From Paludibacteraceae bacterium (GTDB taxonomy: Bacteria > Bacteroidota > Bacteroidia > Bacteroidales > Paludibacteraceae): a stretch of DNA of 57,264 bases. Both the position numbers and the translations under genes were made by a program. Shown here piece by piece: positions 45,753 through 53,412 of this stretch; the stretch's first letter is position 1; every line of letters begins with the position of its first letter. Location: positions 1-57,264 of the forward strand of contig CAJOIZ010000010.1 of NCBI GenBank assembly GCA_905234835.1, in the 5' to 3' direction. The notes beneath the pieces were generated by a model. The model was not told where the DNA came from and ran no database searches. It saw nothing but the letters and a program-made list of their open reading frames with translations.

Positions 45753-45782
45753 CCCGAAAACTTTGATAAAACTATTCAGGAA

Positions 45783-48422
45783 ATGAAAAAGAAACTGTTT
45801 GCTTTGCTCGTTGTTTTTTTTGTGTCCTCTATACAGATGTTTCCTGTGGAGGACGGGCGTTCTCTGACAAACATCCTCAACGAACTGCGCGGGGAATTAA
45901 ATGCCGAGAATAACCAGAGGACTCAATTGCAGGAGATTATTGATGATGATTTTCAGAAGCAGTACCTTCGGATGATCAACGTCATCACCCAGTCGAACGA
46001 AATATCCATTCTGCTTTATACGCAGGAGATGAAGAAGACGTTTGACATGACGTTTGCCCTGAACAAGGTAACCGAGTATTATGAGGACTTCAATCAGAAT
46101 AGGCGTCCTTACGACCAGATAATCAGTGGTCTGGACTTCGAGATTGACCGTTATGCGCGTTTGATTGAGGCGCTACGTCGTCTCCCTCCCGAGATGAAAG
46201 AGATTGAGGTGGAACTGTTGCCGGACAGCCTTCAGTATCGCAACGATTCGCTGGACAACTTCCTGTCTAACACGCCTTCTTCCCTTGAAAAGGAGATTAT
46301 TCGTATCTCCGTTAAGGATTCAGCCTCGGTACCTTTTGGGTTGAACGAGGCGGGCGAACGTTACCGCGACTCCTGTATCCTCTATGCTTCCGAACTCCTC
46401 AAAATGTATGCGGACAACCGCGATTCGGTTCTTGTGGACAGCATACACTATCAGGAGGCTTACTTGCGCACCAAGGAGGCATACGACTATGCCGAGGCGC
46501 AGTATAGGGAACTGGGGCGCTATGTGTTTAGTGGCGGACAGACCCCCTATGTGGAGATTCTGGCCGATTTCAGAACCTATTGGGACAGGATGCGGAGGGA
46601 ATACCGCAATAGTTATTATGGCTTTGAAGAGCTCAGTAAGGCTCGGGAAGAGTATAATGCCGAACATCCGAACGAGAAGTTCTCCAAGGCGGTAACCGGC
46701 AGGTTGGAAAAGACCTTTACGTTGTTCTCATGTGTTGTCCAGATTATCACATTGCTGTTTGTATGGATAGTGTTGTTTGTGATTCTGAGGCTGTTGTGTC
46801 GTTTTACCAAGTTGCGCAACTATATCCCGTGGGAGTCGTTGCCGTTGTTCTCTGTGCTGTTTGGAACGATTCTGTATTTCCTCTTCTTCGGCTATTTTTG
46901 GGAAGGGAGTGAAAAGGTGCGCTCCGGGGTGAAAAACCTGAATACGGTTCTTTGGTTGTTCATTGCCATTTCGGGCTCACTCTTGTTGCGCGCCAAGTCC
47001 GGCAAGATACATAATAGTATTCGTCTGTATGTCCCCACGTTCTTGTTGGCTTTGGTAATCATCTTCTGCCGCAATACGTTTGTTCCCGACATCTTGTTGA
47101 ATATCATCTTCACGCCTGTCCTCCTGATAGCGGTATTCGGACAGTTGCTGGCTTGTCTCAGGGAACGCGGCAGGGTGCCTCGAACGGATAGTGTACTTGG
47201 TTGGGTATCGTTGGCAGTCTATGTCATTACGTTGGTCATTGCTTTTTCGGGCAATATCTTCGCCGCATTGATTGACCTTGTATGGTGGTATTTCATGCTG
47301 ACCATATTGCTGGCGGTCTTCTGCGTGTCCGATTTGCTGTCCCGTTACAAGGAGAAAAGGCTGGACAAACGTGTCGCCGAGAAGCGCAAACGGATTACTT
47401 ATGTCTCTGGTAATGACCGTGAAACCATGCTCTTTGGTGTAACGTGGTTCTATGACCTTGTCAAGCAGGTTCTTCTGCCTGTGACGGTGCTGCTTGCTTT
47501 GCCGTGGAGCATACGTGTCTCGCTGGATATATTTGATTTCTCCGACATCTTCACGCACTTCTATGGCGCTCCGTTCATCCATACGCCGAACGGACTGTCC
47601 GTCTCGATGGAGAGTATTGTCTTTCTGGCTATTCTGTTCTGCATACTCCGCTATCTCAACCGTGTTATTCATGTCATCTGGCATTATTCGCAGTATAGTG
47701 CTTTTATGCGCAAGAACAAGCGCACCAGCGTACGCACCAACGAAATCAACCTGTCTTTGGGCAACAGTATCATCACGGTCTTGGTTTGGACCATCTATGC
47801 GATGGTGGTGATTGTGACGTGGAAGATACCTACCGGTTCGTTGGGTCTGATTGCCGGAGGTCTGTCTGCTGGTATCGGTATTGCCCTCAAGGATATCCTC
47901 AACAACTTCATCTACGGTATCCAGCTCATGGGCGGACGCTTGCGTGTTGGCGACTGGATTGAGTGCGACGGGGTACGCGGCAAGGTTACGGCTATTGGCT
48001 ACCAGTGTGTGCAGGTTGAGACCGTGGACGGTACGGAGATGTCGTTCCTCAACGAGTCACTCTTTGGCAAGAACTTCAACAACCTCACAAGGAACAACTC
48101 GTATGAGTTCACCAAGATTGTGGTTGGTGTGGCGTATGGGACGGATGTGCAGAAGGTACGCGAAGTGTTGGTGGAGGCTATGCAGCAGTTGCGTACGAAG
48201 GACAATTACGGACGGGAGATTGTGGATGCCAAGAAGGGCGTTTATGTCACGGTGGATAACATGAGCGACAGTTCGGTGGATATTGCTGTCAAGCAGTACG
48301 TGCTGGTTGCCGAGCGGATTGGCTATGTGGACCGTGCCAAGGAGGTTATCTATGAGGCGCTTAATGCCGCTGGTATCTCTATCCCCTTCCCTCAGTGCGA
48401 TGTCCACCTGATTAAGGAATAG
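45783..48422 (+). CDS. large MscS-family mechanosensitive channel
   Basis: 879 residues from the ATG at 45783 (MKKKLFALLVVFFVSS, a signal peptide). A long periplasmic part rich in coiled-coil character (about 20-320) precedes several membrane helices (about 335-660). The pore helix and beta domain are clear: GLIAGGLSAGIGIALKDILN, then GDWIECDGVRGKVTAIGYQ. It resembles the long MscK/YbdG-like forms. It releases solutes on osmotic downshock. Stands alone between opposing rimP and the accessory island. Confidence 0.88.
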   Translation: MKKKLFALLVVFFVSSIQMFPVEDGRSLTNILNELRGELNAENNQRTQLQEIIDDDFQKQYLRMINVITQSNEISILLYTQEMKKTFDMTFALNKVTEYYEDFNQNRRPYDQIISGLDFEIDRYARLIEALRRLPPEMKEIEVELLPDSLQYRNDSLDNFLSNTPSSLEKEIIRISVKDSASVPFGLNEAGERYRDSCILYASELLKMYADNRDSVLVDSIHYQEAYLRTKEAYDYAEAQYRELGRYVFSGGQTPYVEILADFRTYWDRMRREYRNSYYGFEELSKAREEYNAEHPNEKFSKAVTGRLEKTFTLFSCVVQIITLLFVWIVLFVILRLLCRFTKLRNYIPWESLPLFSVLFGTILYFLFFGYFWEGSEKVRSGVKNLNTVLWLFIAISGSLLLRAKSGKIHNSIRLYVPTFLLALVIIFCRNTFVPDILLNIIFTPVLLIAVFGQLLACLRERGRVPRTDSVLGWVSLAVYVITLVIAFSGNIFAALIDLVWWYFMLTILLAVFCVSDLLSRYKEKRLDKRVAEKRKRITYVSGNDRETMLFGVTWFYDLVKQVLLPVTVLLALPWSIRVSLDIFDFSDIFTHFYGAPFIHTPNGLSVSMESIVFLAILFCILRYLNRVIHVIWHYSQYSAFMRKNKRTSVRTNEINLSLGNSIITVLVWTIYAMVVIVTWKIPTGSLGLIAGGLSAGIGIALKDILNNFIYGIQLMGGRLRVGDWIECDGVRGKVTAIGYQCVQVETVDGTEMSFLNESLFGKNFNNLTRNNSYEFTKIVVGVAYGTDVQKVREVLVEAMQQLRTKDNYGREIVDAKKGVYVTVDNMSDSSVDIAVKQYVLVAERIGYVDRAKEVIYEALNAAGISIPFPQCDVHLIKE

Positions 48423-48496
48423 AATCCGCTACCCTTGAGCAACCCTTGCGCTACCTTTACATAAAGCAAAACACAACATAAAACAACATACATTCA

Positions 48497-48605
48497 TCAA
48501 CAGCGCCAGCTGCCCAACACGCAGTCATCAACACGCAGTAACCACCACGCACTCCCCAACACGTAGTCACCAACATTCACTCCCAAACACGAATTCCCTA
48601 ACAAT
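48497..48605. repeat. 14-bp repeat array (AACACGCAGTCACC type), array 1
   Basis: Six consecutive 14-bp units: AACACGCAGTCATC, AACACGCAGTAACC, ACCACGCACTCCCC, AACACGTAGTCACC, AACATTCACTCCCA, AACACGAATTCCCT. First array of the island. The space 48423-48496 has nothing else clear. Confidence 0.85.
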
Positions 48606-48642
48606 CTACAGAACAAACGCTTGTGCGTTTTATTTTCAAATC

Positions 48643-48676
48643 TTTGTGCGTATTTGAAACAAACACCTTACCTTTG
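48643..48676 (+). promoter_or_regulatory. promoter of the AAA_14 ATPase at 48723
   Basis: TTTG (48643-48646), 22 bp, TACCTTTG (48669-48676), then CGCTTCG. Two TTGTGCGT motifs 23 bp apart (48621 and 48644) overlap the -33 area and may be operator sites. Confidence 0.62.
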
Positions 48677-48722
48677 CGCTTCGAAAAACAGTTACAAATC
48701 ACCGTTATTCTAAATACTCACT

Positions 48723-49973
48723 ATGCAATTCAATCGTAAACACTATGTAAATGAACTGATTAAGCGCAAGCACAATGGTATGATAAAAATTATTACCGGA
48801 CTGCGCAGAAGCGGCAAGTCGTATCTGCTGTTTGAGTTGTTCAAAGAGCATCTTTTGCAAAGCGGCGTGGCGGAAAACAGGATTATATGCATACAGTTGG
48901 ACAAGATCCGTTTCAGCCGTCTGCGAGACCCGATGACTTGCTACAATTATATCAACGAAAGATGCAAGGAAAACGGGATGCACTATCTGTTGATAGACGA
49001 GGTGCAGCTGATGAACGGTTTTGAGGACCTGCTCAATAGTTATGCCGGAGAGCGGGATATGGATGTTTACGTCACTGGCAGCAACTCGCGCCTGCTCGTT
49101 ACGGATGTGATTACCGAATTCCGGGGCAGGGGCGACGAGGTGCGGGTTTTCCCGTTGAGTATGGCGGAGCTTGCGGAAGCTTTTCCCGACAAACCGTGGG
49201 AACAGCTTTGGCAGGAGTATTCCTACTATGGCGGATTGCCGCAGATGGTGGCAATGGACGATGCCGCACAAAAGAGCAAATACCTGAAATCGCTGTTCCA
49301 GACCACCTATTTCAAGGATATTATCGACCGCTACAACATCGCTAACAAAGAGCAGTTCTCGCAACTGGTTGATATTCTCGCCTCGTCTGTGGGGTCGCTG
49401 ACCAATCCGCACAAACTGCAGAACACCTTCGCTTCCAAAGGATTGAAGCTGTCGGACAACACGATAAAGCAGTATATCGACTATCTGCAGGACGCGTTCC
49501 TTGTATCGGAAGTGAAACGATATGATGTGCGCGGCAAACAGTATATCGGCTCTCCGTACAAGTATTACTTTACGGACATCGGGTTGAGAAACGCGCGGCT
49601 GAACTTCCGCCAGTATGAGGAGGCGCACATAATGGAGAATATCATTTATACGGAGTTGCTCCATCGCGGTTGCGAGGTGGATGTAGGTATGGTGGAAACG
49701 GTGGAGACCACGGACGGGAAGCGCGAGCACAAACGCATCGAGATAGATTTTGTCGCCAATCGCGGCAGTGAACGCTACTATATCCAGTCAGCTTTTGCAA
49801 TGCCGTCGGAGGACAAAATCCGGCAGGAGGAACGTCCGCTGCTGAATGTGCAGGACTCGTTCAGGAAAATCATCGTAGTGAAAGAACCCGTTGTTCATCA
49901 CTTTAACGACAATGGCACATCGGTTGTCAGTCTGAAAGATTTTCTGCTGAATGAAAACAGTTTATTGTTCTGA
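48723..49973 (+). CDS. AAA_14/DUF4143 family ATPase
   Basis: 416 residues. P-loop GLRRSGKS at residues 26-33, Walker B YLLIDEVQ (about 88-95), sensor VTGSNSRLL (about 117-125). The DUF4143 half has SPYKYYFTDIGLRNARLN and IEIDFVANRGSERYYIQ; here the nuclease-like strand has Gln where others have a basic residue, so nuclease activity is doubtful. Distinct subfamily from the genes at 4442 and 17324. First gene of the plus-strand island, with own promoter and terminator. Confidence 0.87.
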   Translation: MQFNRKHYVNELIKRKHNGMIKIITGLRRSGKSYLLFELFKEHLLQSGVAENRIICIQLDKIRFSRLRDPMTCYNYINERCKENGMHYLLIDEVQLMNGFEDLLNSYAGERDMDVYVTGSNSRLLVTDVITEFRGRGDEVRVFPLSMAELAEAFPDKPWEQLWQEYSYYGGLPQMVAMDDAAQKSKYLKSLFQTTYFKDIIDRYNIANKEQFSQLVDILASSVGSLTNPHKLQNTFASKGLKLSDNTIKQYIDYLQDAFLVSEVKRYDVRGKQYIGSPYKYYFTDIGLRNARLNFRQYEEAHIMENIIYTELLHRGCEVDVGMVETVETTDGKREHKRIEIDFVANRGSERYYIQSAFAMPSEDKIRQEERPLLNVQDSFRKIIVVKEPVVHHFNDNGTSVVSLKDFLLNENSLLF

Positions 49974-50016
49974 TGTGTTAATCGTCTGAACTGACACATA
50001 CAAACTTATTGCTCTG

Positions 50017-50048
50017 CAAGTTCTTAATCCGCAGTGATTAAGAACTTG
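50017..50048 (+). terminator. terminator of the AAA_14 ATPase gene
   Basis: 12-bp perfect stem CAAGTTCTTAAT / ATTAAGAACTTG with an 8-nt loop, followed by TTTGTTG. Confidence 0.8.
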
Positions 50049-50080
50049 TTTGTTGTATGCAATTCCTGCATACGACAAAC
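50048..50080. repeat. second stem-loop adjoining the terminator
   Basis: 14-bp stem GTTTGTTGTATGCA / TGCATACGACAAAC (one G-U pair) with loop ATTCC, sharing one base with the hairpin before it. Confidence 0.75.
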
Positions 50081-50129
50081 AGAATACAATGCTCACCATA
50101 ACGGACATACCTCGTGTCTGCCCGCTAAT

Positions 50130-50183
50130 CAACACATAGTCACCAACACGTAGTCCCCAACACGCAGTAACAAACACGAAGTG
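50130..50183. repeat. 14-bp repeat array 2
   Basis: Units AACACATAGTCACC, AACACGTAGTCCCC, AACACGCAGTAACA, AACACGAAGTGTTG. The conserved CGATCTTTGACGTATTG motif follows at 50208-50224. Confidence 0.8.
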
Positions 50184-50207
50184 TTGCCCACCAGCGCAGC
50201 TGCCAAT

Positions 50208-50224
50208 CGATCTTTGACGTATTG
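50208..50224 (+). promoter_or_regulatory. CGAYCTTTGAC motif, copy 1
   Basis: CGATCTTTGACGTATTG, one of four copies (also 51615-51631, 53239-53255, 55998-56014). Each lies between the end of a repeat array and the promoter of the next gene. Confidence 0.6.
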
Positions 50225-50250
50225 AAACAACTGACAAAAGGATTTTTTCC

Positions 50251-50282
50251 TTGTGCAAGGAAAACAATCATCTCTACCTTTG
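50251..50282 (+). promoter_or_regulatory. promoter of the DUF1016 nuclease gene
   Basis: TTG (50251-50253), 21 bp, TACCTTTG (50275-50282), then CACCG. The ATG at 50309 follows by 26 bp. Confidence 0.72.
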
Positions 50283-50308
50283 CACCGTTTTTTACAAGAA
50301 TAGCACTT

Positions 50309-51382
50309 ATGTCGCAGGAATTACAGATCCCCTTGTCCGGAATGCCCGAGAGCAGGCAGTTGTTCACGGATGTATGCCGTATTATTGATGACACGCGTAC
50401 CCGCGTGGCGGTGTATGTCAATGCCGAGGTGTGCCGCACCAACTGGTATGTCGGCAAGCGCATCAAGGAGGATGTCCTCTACAACCGCCGTGCCGAATAT
50501 GGCAAGCAAGTGATTAAGAATCTGTCCATAAGCCTTACGGAAAGATACGGCGGCGGATGGAGTGTCTCAACCCTTCAACATTGTGTACGCGCTGCGTACA
50601 CTTTTTCCGAGGCAGAGATTGTCTCCGCAGTGCAGAGACAATTCAGTTGGACGCACTTGCGCGCCTTGATGAGTATCTCCGACCCGCTTGCACGCCGTTT
50701 CTATATGCAGATGTGCCACTACGAGCACTGGGACACGCGCACATTGGACAGAAAGATTGACTCGCAACTGTACGAGCGCACCGCCATCAGCCGCCGTCCC
50801 GAGGAGGTTATCAGGCAGACATTGGATGAAACAGAAGATACACAGATGCTGACACCCGACCTTGTGTTCCGCAGCAGTTATTTCCTCAATGCGCTCGGTC
50901 TGCCCGATATGTTCTCTGAGCACGACCTTGAAAGCGCGATTATCTCGCAGATGCAGGAGTTCCTGACGGAGATGGGGACCGACTTCGCCTTCCTTGCGCG
51001 GCAGAAACGCATCACGGTGGACGCAACGGACTACTATATCGACTTGCTGTTCTACCATCGCGGTCTGCGCCGCCTTGTGGCTATTGACCTCAAATTAGGC
51101 AGGTTCAAGCCCGAACATGAGGGGCAGATGAGGCTTTACCTGCGCTACCTCGACCAGAACGAGCGGCGCGAAGGGGAGGAGTCGCCTATCGGACTTATTC
51201 TGTGCAGCGAGGGCAATACGGAGCATATCGAGTACCTGATGCTTGAAGAGGACAGCCCTGTCAAGGTCGCGCAGTACTACACCCAACTGCCTGACAAACG
51301 GCTGCTTTCGGAGAAACTGCAACGCGCTATCGCCATTGCCCGCGAGAGGCATACGGAGCAACACCTAAAGGACAAGGAATAG
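50309..51382 (+). CDS. DUF1016/YhcG-type PD-(D/E)XK nuclease
   Basis: 357 residues from the ATG at 50309; the longer frame from 50222 runs through the promoter. N-terminal helical domain with NWYVGKRIKEDVLYNRRAEY and YGGGWSVSTLQHCVRAAYTF, then the C-terminal nuclease domain with DYYIDLLFYHRGLRRLVAID, LKLGRFKPEHEGQM (D...D-x-K pattern, about residues 242-262). YhcG proteins occur beside restriction genes and mobile elements and are presumed to cut or process DNA. Single-gene unit with promoter and terminator. Confidence 0.9.
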   Translation: MSQELQIPLSGMPESRQLFTDVCRIIDDTRTRVAVYVNAEVCRTNWYVGKRIKEDVLYNRRAEYGKQVIKNLSISLTERYGGGWSVSTLQHCVRAAYTFSEAEIVSAVQRQFSWTHLRALMSISDPLARRFYMQMCHYEHWDTRTLDRKIDSQLYERTAISRRPEEVIRQTLDETEDTQMLTPDLVFRSSYFLNALGLPDMFSEHDLESAIISQMQEFLTEMGTDFAFLARQKRITVDATDYYIDLLFYHRGLRRLVAIDLKLGRFKPEHEGQMRLYLRYLDQNERREGEESPIGLILCSEGNTEHIEYLMLEEDSPVKVAQYYTQLPDKRLLSEKLQRAIAIARERHTEQHLKDKE

Positions 51383-51416
51383 CCCCTGACAGAGGTAATC
51401 AATCAATTCTTTTAGT

Positions 51417-51448
51417 CAGTCTGACGCGGAACAATCCGTGTCAGATTG
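51417..51448 (+). terminator. terminator of the DUF1016 nuclease gene
   Basis: Stem of about 14 bp around TCTGACGCGGA / TCCGTGTCAGA, loop ACAA, followed by TTTTT. Confidence 0.88.
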
Positions 51449-51477
51449 TTTTTCTGTCAGTTGTTTCAATATATAAA

Positions 51478-51610
51478 TCCCCAACACGCAATCTAAACCA
51501 TAAATTTGAAATTTGAAATTTGAAATTTGAAATCATAAATCATAAATCATAAACATTCACTCCCCAACACGCAGTAATCAACAGCCGAAGGCTGACCACC
51601 ACGCGGTCAC
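51478..51610. repeat. composite heptad/14-bp array 3
   Basis: AACACGCAATCTAAAC, four AAATTTG, three AAATCAT, AAACATTCACTCCCC, AACACGCAGTAATC, then ACAGCCGAAGGCTG and CACGCGGTCAC. The CGACCTTTGAC motif follows at 51615-51631. Confidence 0.85.
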
Positions 51611-51614
51611 AAAT

Positions 51615-51631
51615 CGACCTTTGACATACTG
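51615..51631 (+). promoter_or_regulatory. CGAYCTTTGAC motif, copy 2
   Basis: CGACCTTTGACATACTG preceded by CACAAAT, as in copy 3 (CACAAAG). Confidence 0.6.
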
Positions 51632-51667
51632 ATATTACCGCAAAAATGAATTATCTTTGCTATTTTG

Positions 51668-51699
51668 TTTGCTCATTCAAAACAAAAGCAGTACTTTTG
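51668..51699 (+). promoter_or_regulatory. promoter of the YafQ-type toxin-antitoxin unit
   Basis: TTTG (51668-51671), 20 bp, TACTTTTG (51692-51699), then CCGTGC. A second TATCTTTG lies at 51652-51659. Confidence 0.75.
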
Positions 51700-51708
51700 C
51701 CGTGCAAA

Positions 51709-51834
51709 ATGAAGGAATTCATGGAAATGAATATGCAACACACACAAAACCGTTTATCCCAAATAGGTCTTTGGATGCGAACCTGCAAAGAGGCCGTTGT
51801 TATTGTCAATGACAGAAAGTCCGTTGAGAAATGA
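51709..51834 (+). CDS. small leader-like open reading frame
   Basis: 41 residues (MKEFMEMNMQHTQNRL...). It starts 9 bp after the -7 element and ends 49 bp before the antitoxin gene. No family recognised. It could be a leader peptide, a shortened gene or chance. A longer frame from 51646 covers the promoter and is rejected. Confidence 0.3.
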   Translation: MKEFMEMNMQHTQNRLSQIGLWMRTCKEAVVIVNDRKSVEK

Positions 51835-51869
51835 TTTTTTGATAGACGCAAGTATGTTTTGCAAACAAG

Positions 51870-51877
51870 AAAGGAGG
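51870..51877 (+). promoter_or_regulatory. Shine-Dalgarno-like site of the RelB-type antitoxin
   Basis: AAAGGAGG, 5 bp before the ATG at 51883. Such sites are rare in Bacteroidota; the other antitoxin start in the island (56676) has the same site at the same distance. Confidence 0.6.
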
Positions 51878-51882
51878 CACTT

Positions 51883-52101
51883 ATGCCAACAATGACCAAA
51901 CCTGTGAATCATAAGATATATATGGTGTCTGTACCTCAAGGTGAATCCAGACGCTTCAAATCTGTCGTCAAGGCACTTGGCTGGCAATGGCAGGAACCGG
52001 AAGAATTCAATGCGCTGACAATGCAGGCGATAGAAGAACTGGATAATGGCGGAGGCATGCAGTTTGATAGTGTCGATGATTATTTGCAGGCATTAGGATG
52101 A
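51883..52101 (+). CDS. antitoxin of a YafQ-type toxin-antitoxin pair
   Basis: 72 residues from the ATG at 51883, chosen for the AAAGGAGG site 5 bp upstream; an earlier ATG at 51859 adds only MQTRKEAL. The protein has a short beta-alpha N-terminal part (NHKIYMVSVPQGESRRFKSV) and an acidic C-terminal tail (EELDNGGGMQFDSVDDYLQA) suited to wrap the toxin. Its family is not one I can name; position and 4-bp overlap with the toxin gene make the role clear. Confidence 0.78.
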   Translation: MPTMTKPVNHKIYMVSVPQGESRRFKSVVKALGWQWQEPEEFNALTMQAIEELDNGGGMQFDSVDDYLQALG

Positions 52102-52382
52102 GAACTATCCGCATTTCCAACCAGTACAAACGCGACCTTGACCTTGCGAGGAAACGTCGGCTTCCTATAGAGAAACTGAACGAAGTGATAACACTTCTGG
52201 CAAATGACATTCCCTTACCCGTTGCACGGCGTGATCACGCATTGAAAGGTTACTCCCCTGTCCTTCACGAATGTCACATTTTGCCTGATTGGTTGCTTGT
52301 ATATAGGAAGATTGATGACAATTCTTTACATCTGCTGCAACTGATTCGGACAGGCACACATTCCGATATTTTCAAGATGTAA
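52098..52382 (+). CDS. yafQ: YafQ-family mRNA interferase toxin
   Basis: 94 residues, full length. The RelE-fold core has DHALKGYSPVLHECHILPDW and LIRTGTHSDIF. His47, His60, Asp64 and His88 fit the residues known to be needed in E. coli YafQ (50, 63, 67, 87). The toxin cuts mRNA on the ribosome. Coupled to the antitoxin by ATGA overlap and followed by a strong terminator. Confidence 0.92.
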   Translation: MRTIRISNQYKRDLDLARKRRLPIEKLNEVITLLANDIPLPVARRDHALKGYSPVLHECHILPDWLLVYRKIDDNSLHLLQLIRTGTHSDIFKM

Positions 52383-52400
52383 CCTCTATCTCTGTTTTAT

Positions 52401-52438
52401 AAAAGCGGTAATATCAGTACAACGATATTGCCGCTTTT
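52401..52438 (+). terminator. terminator of the YafQ-type unit
   Basis: 15-bp stem AAAAGCGGTAATATC / GATATTGCCGCTTTT with one G-U pair, 8-nt loop, then a T run. 18 bp after the toxin stop. Confidence 0.9.
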
Positions 52439-52463
52439 TGTATGTCAGTAAAACAATATAAAT

Positions 52464-53238
52464 TAACACGCAGTCACAAACACAAAGTAACTAACACGCA
52501 GTCCCCAACACGCAATCTAAACTATAAATTTGAAATTTGAAATCATAAATCATAAACATTCACTCCCCAACACGCAGTCATCAACAGCCGAAGGCTAACC
52601 AACACGCAATCTAAACCATAAATTTGAAATTTGAAATTTGAAATCATAAATCATAAATCATAAACATTCACTCCCCAACACGCAGTCACTACATGAAAGT
52701 CCGGTGGACTTTTATGGTTGCGGACAATGGAGAGGATGCAGCTGACCAACACGCAATCTAAACTATAAATTTGAAATTTGAAATTTGAAATCATAAATCA
52801 TAAATCATAAACATTCACTCCCCAACACGCAGTGACTACATGAAAGTCCAGTGGACTTTTATGGTTGCGGACAATGGAGAGGATGCAGCTGACCAACACG
52901 CAATCTAAACTATAAATTTGAAATTTGAAATCATAAATCATAAATCATAAATCATAAACATTCACTCCCCAACACGCAGTCACTACATGAAAGTCCGGTG
53001 GACTTTTATGGTTGCGGATAAAGGCGAGGATGGCTGACTAACATTTACTAACAAACACGCAGTGACTAACACGCAGTCATCAACACGTAGTTATCAACAC
53101 GCAGTTATCAACACGCAGTCACCAACACGTAGCTCACCAACACGTAGTAACTACATGAAAGTCCGGTGGACTTTTATGGTTGCGGATAAAGGCGAGGATG
53201 GCTGACTAACATTTACTGCCCAACACGCAGTCACAAAG
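52464..53238. repeat. largest composite array (array 4)
   Basis: About 775 bp without a gene. It holds four copies of the composite AACACGCAATCTAAAC-(AAATTTG)n-(AAATCAT)m-AAACATTCACTCCCC with n,m of 2,2; 3,3; 3,3; 2,4, four copies of the hairpin unit (52691, 52838, 52985, 53153), and many 14-bp AACACGCAGTCACC units at 53050-53150. Spacing of whole composite-plus-hairpin units is near 145-148 bp. Confidence 0.9.
52691..52746 (+). repeat. hairpin unit, copy 1
   Basis: ACATG then the stem-loop AAAGTCC-GGT-GGACTTT, then TATGGTTGCGGACAATGG and GAGGATGCAGCTGA. Other copies: 52838-52892 (loop AGT), 52985-53037, 53153-53205, 54961-55014, 55483-55535. Each contains the mini-frame MKVRWTFMVADKGEDG or a close variant. 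Changes fall mostly in the loop and in the AAT/AAA codon. Confidence 0.85.
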
Positions 53239-53255
53239 CGACCTTTGACGTATTG
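53239..53255 (+). promoter_or_regulatory. CGAYCTTTGAC motif, copy 3
   Basis: CGACCTTTGACGTATTG, at the end of array 4; 125 bp before the -7 element of the next gene, the same distance as copy 4. Confidence 0.6.
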
Positions 53256-53303
53256 TACATAGAGTGAAAACTCGGATTTGAAAGGTGTCTAAAGACTGAA
53301 ATG

Positions 53304-53340
53304 TTGCTGAAATCACTGCAAAAATCACTCGTTTCAGCAA
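53304..53340 (+). promoter_or_regulatory. inverted repeat upstream of the ATPase_2 gene
   Basis: TTGCTGAAA (53304-53312) and TTTCAGCAA (53332-53340), 19 bp apart, with AATCACT twice between. It lies just before the -33 element and could be an operator. Confidence 0.45.
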
Positions 53341-53355
53341 TTTGTTTGAAAATTA

Positions 53356-53387
53356 TTTGCTCATATCGCAGTAACACCATACTTTTG
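53356..53387 (+). promoter_or_regulatory. promoter of the ATPase_2 gene
   Basis: TTTG (53356-53359), 20 bp, TACTTTTG (53380-53387), then CGGC. The ATG at 53413 follows by 25 bp. Confidence 0.78.
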
Positions 53388-53412
53388 CGGCACTTTTTAA
53401 TTAGGACAGGGT

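Noticed and set aside
45666..45782. 39-residue N-terminal extension of the MscS-type channel
   Set aside because: It covers the promoter and precedes a normal signal peptide beginning at 45783.
52464..53238. CRISPR array
   Set aside because: Repeats are 7 and 14 bp units and composites of them, spacers are themselves repeats, and there are no cas genes.
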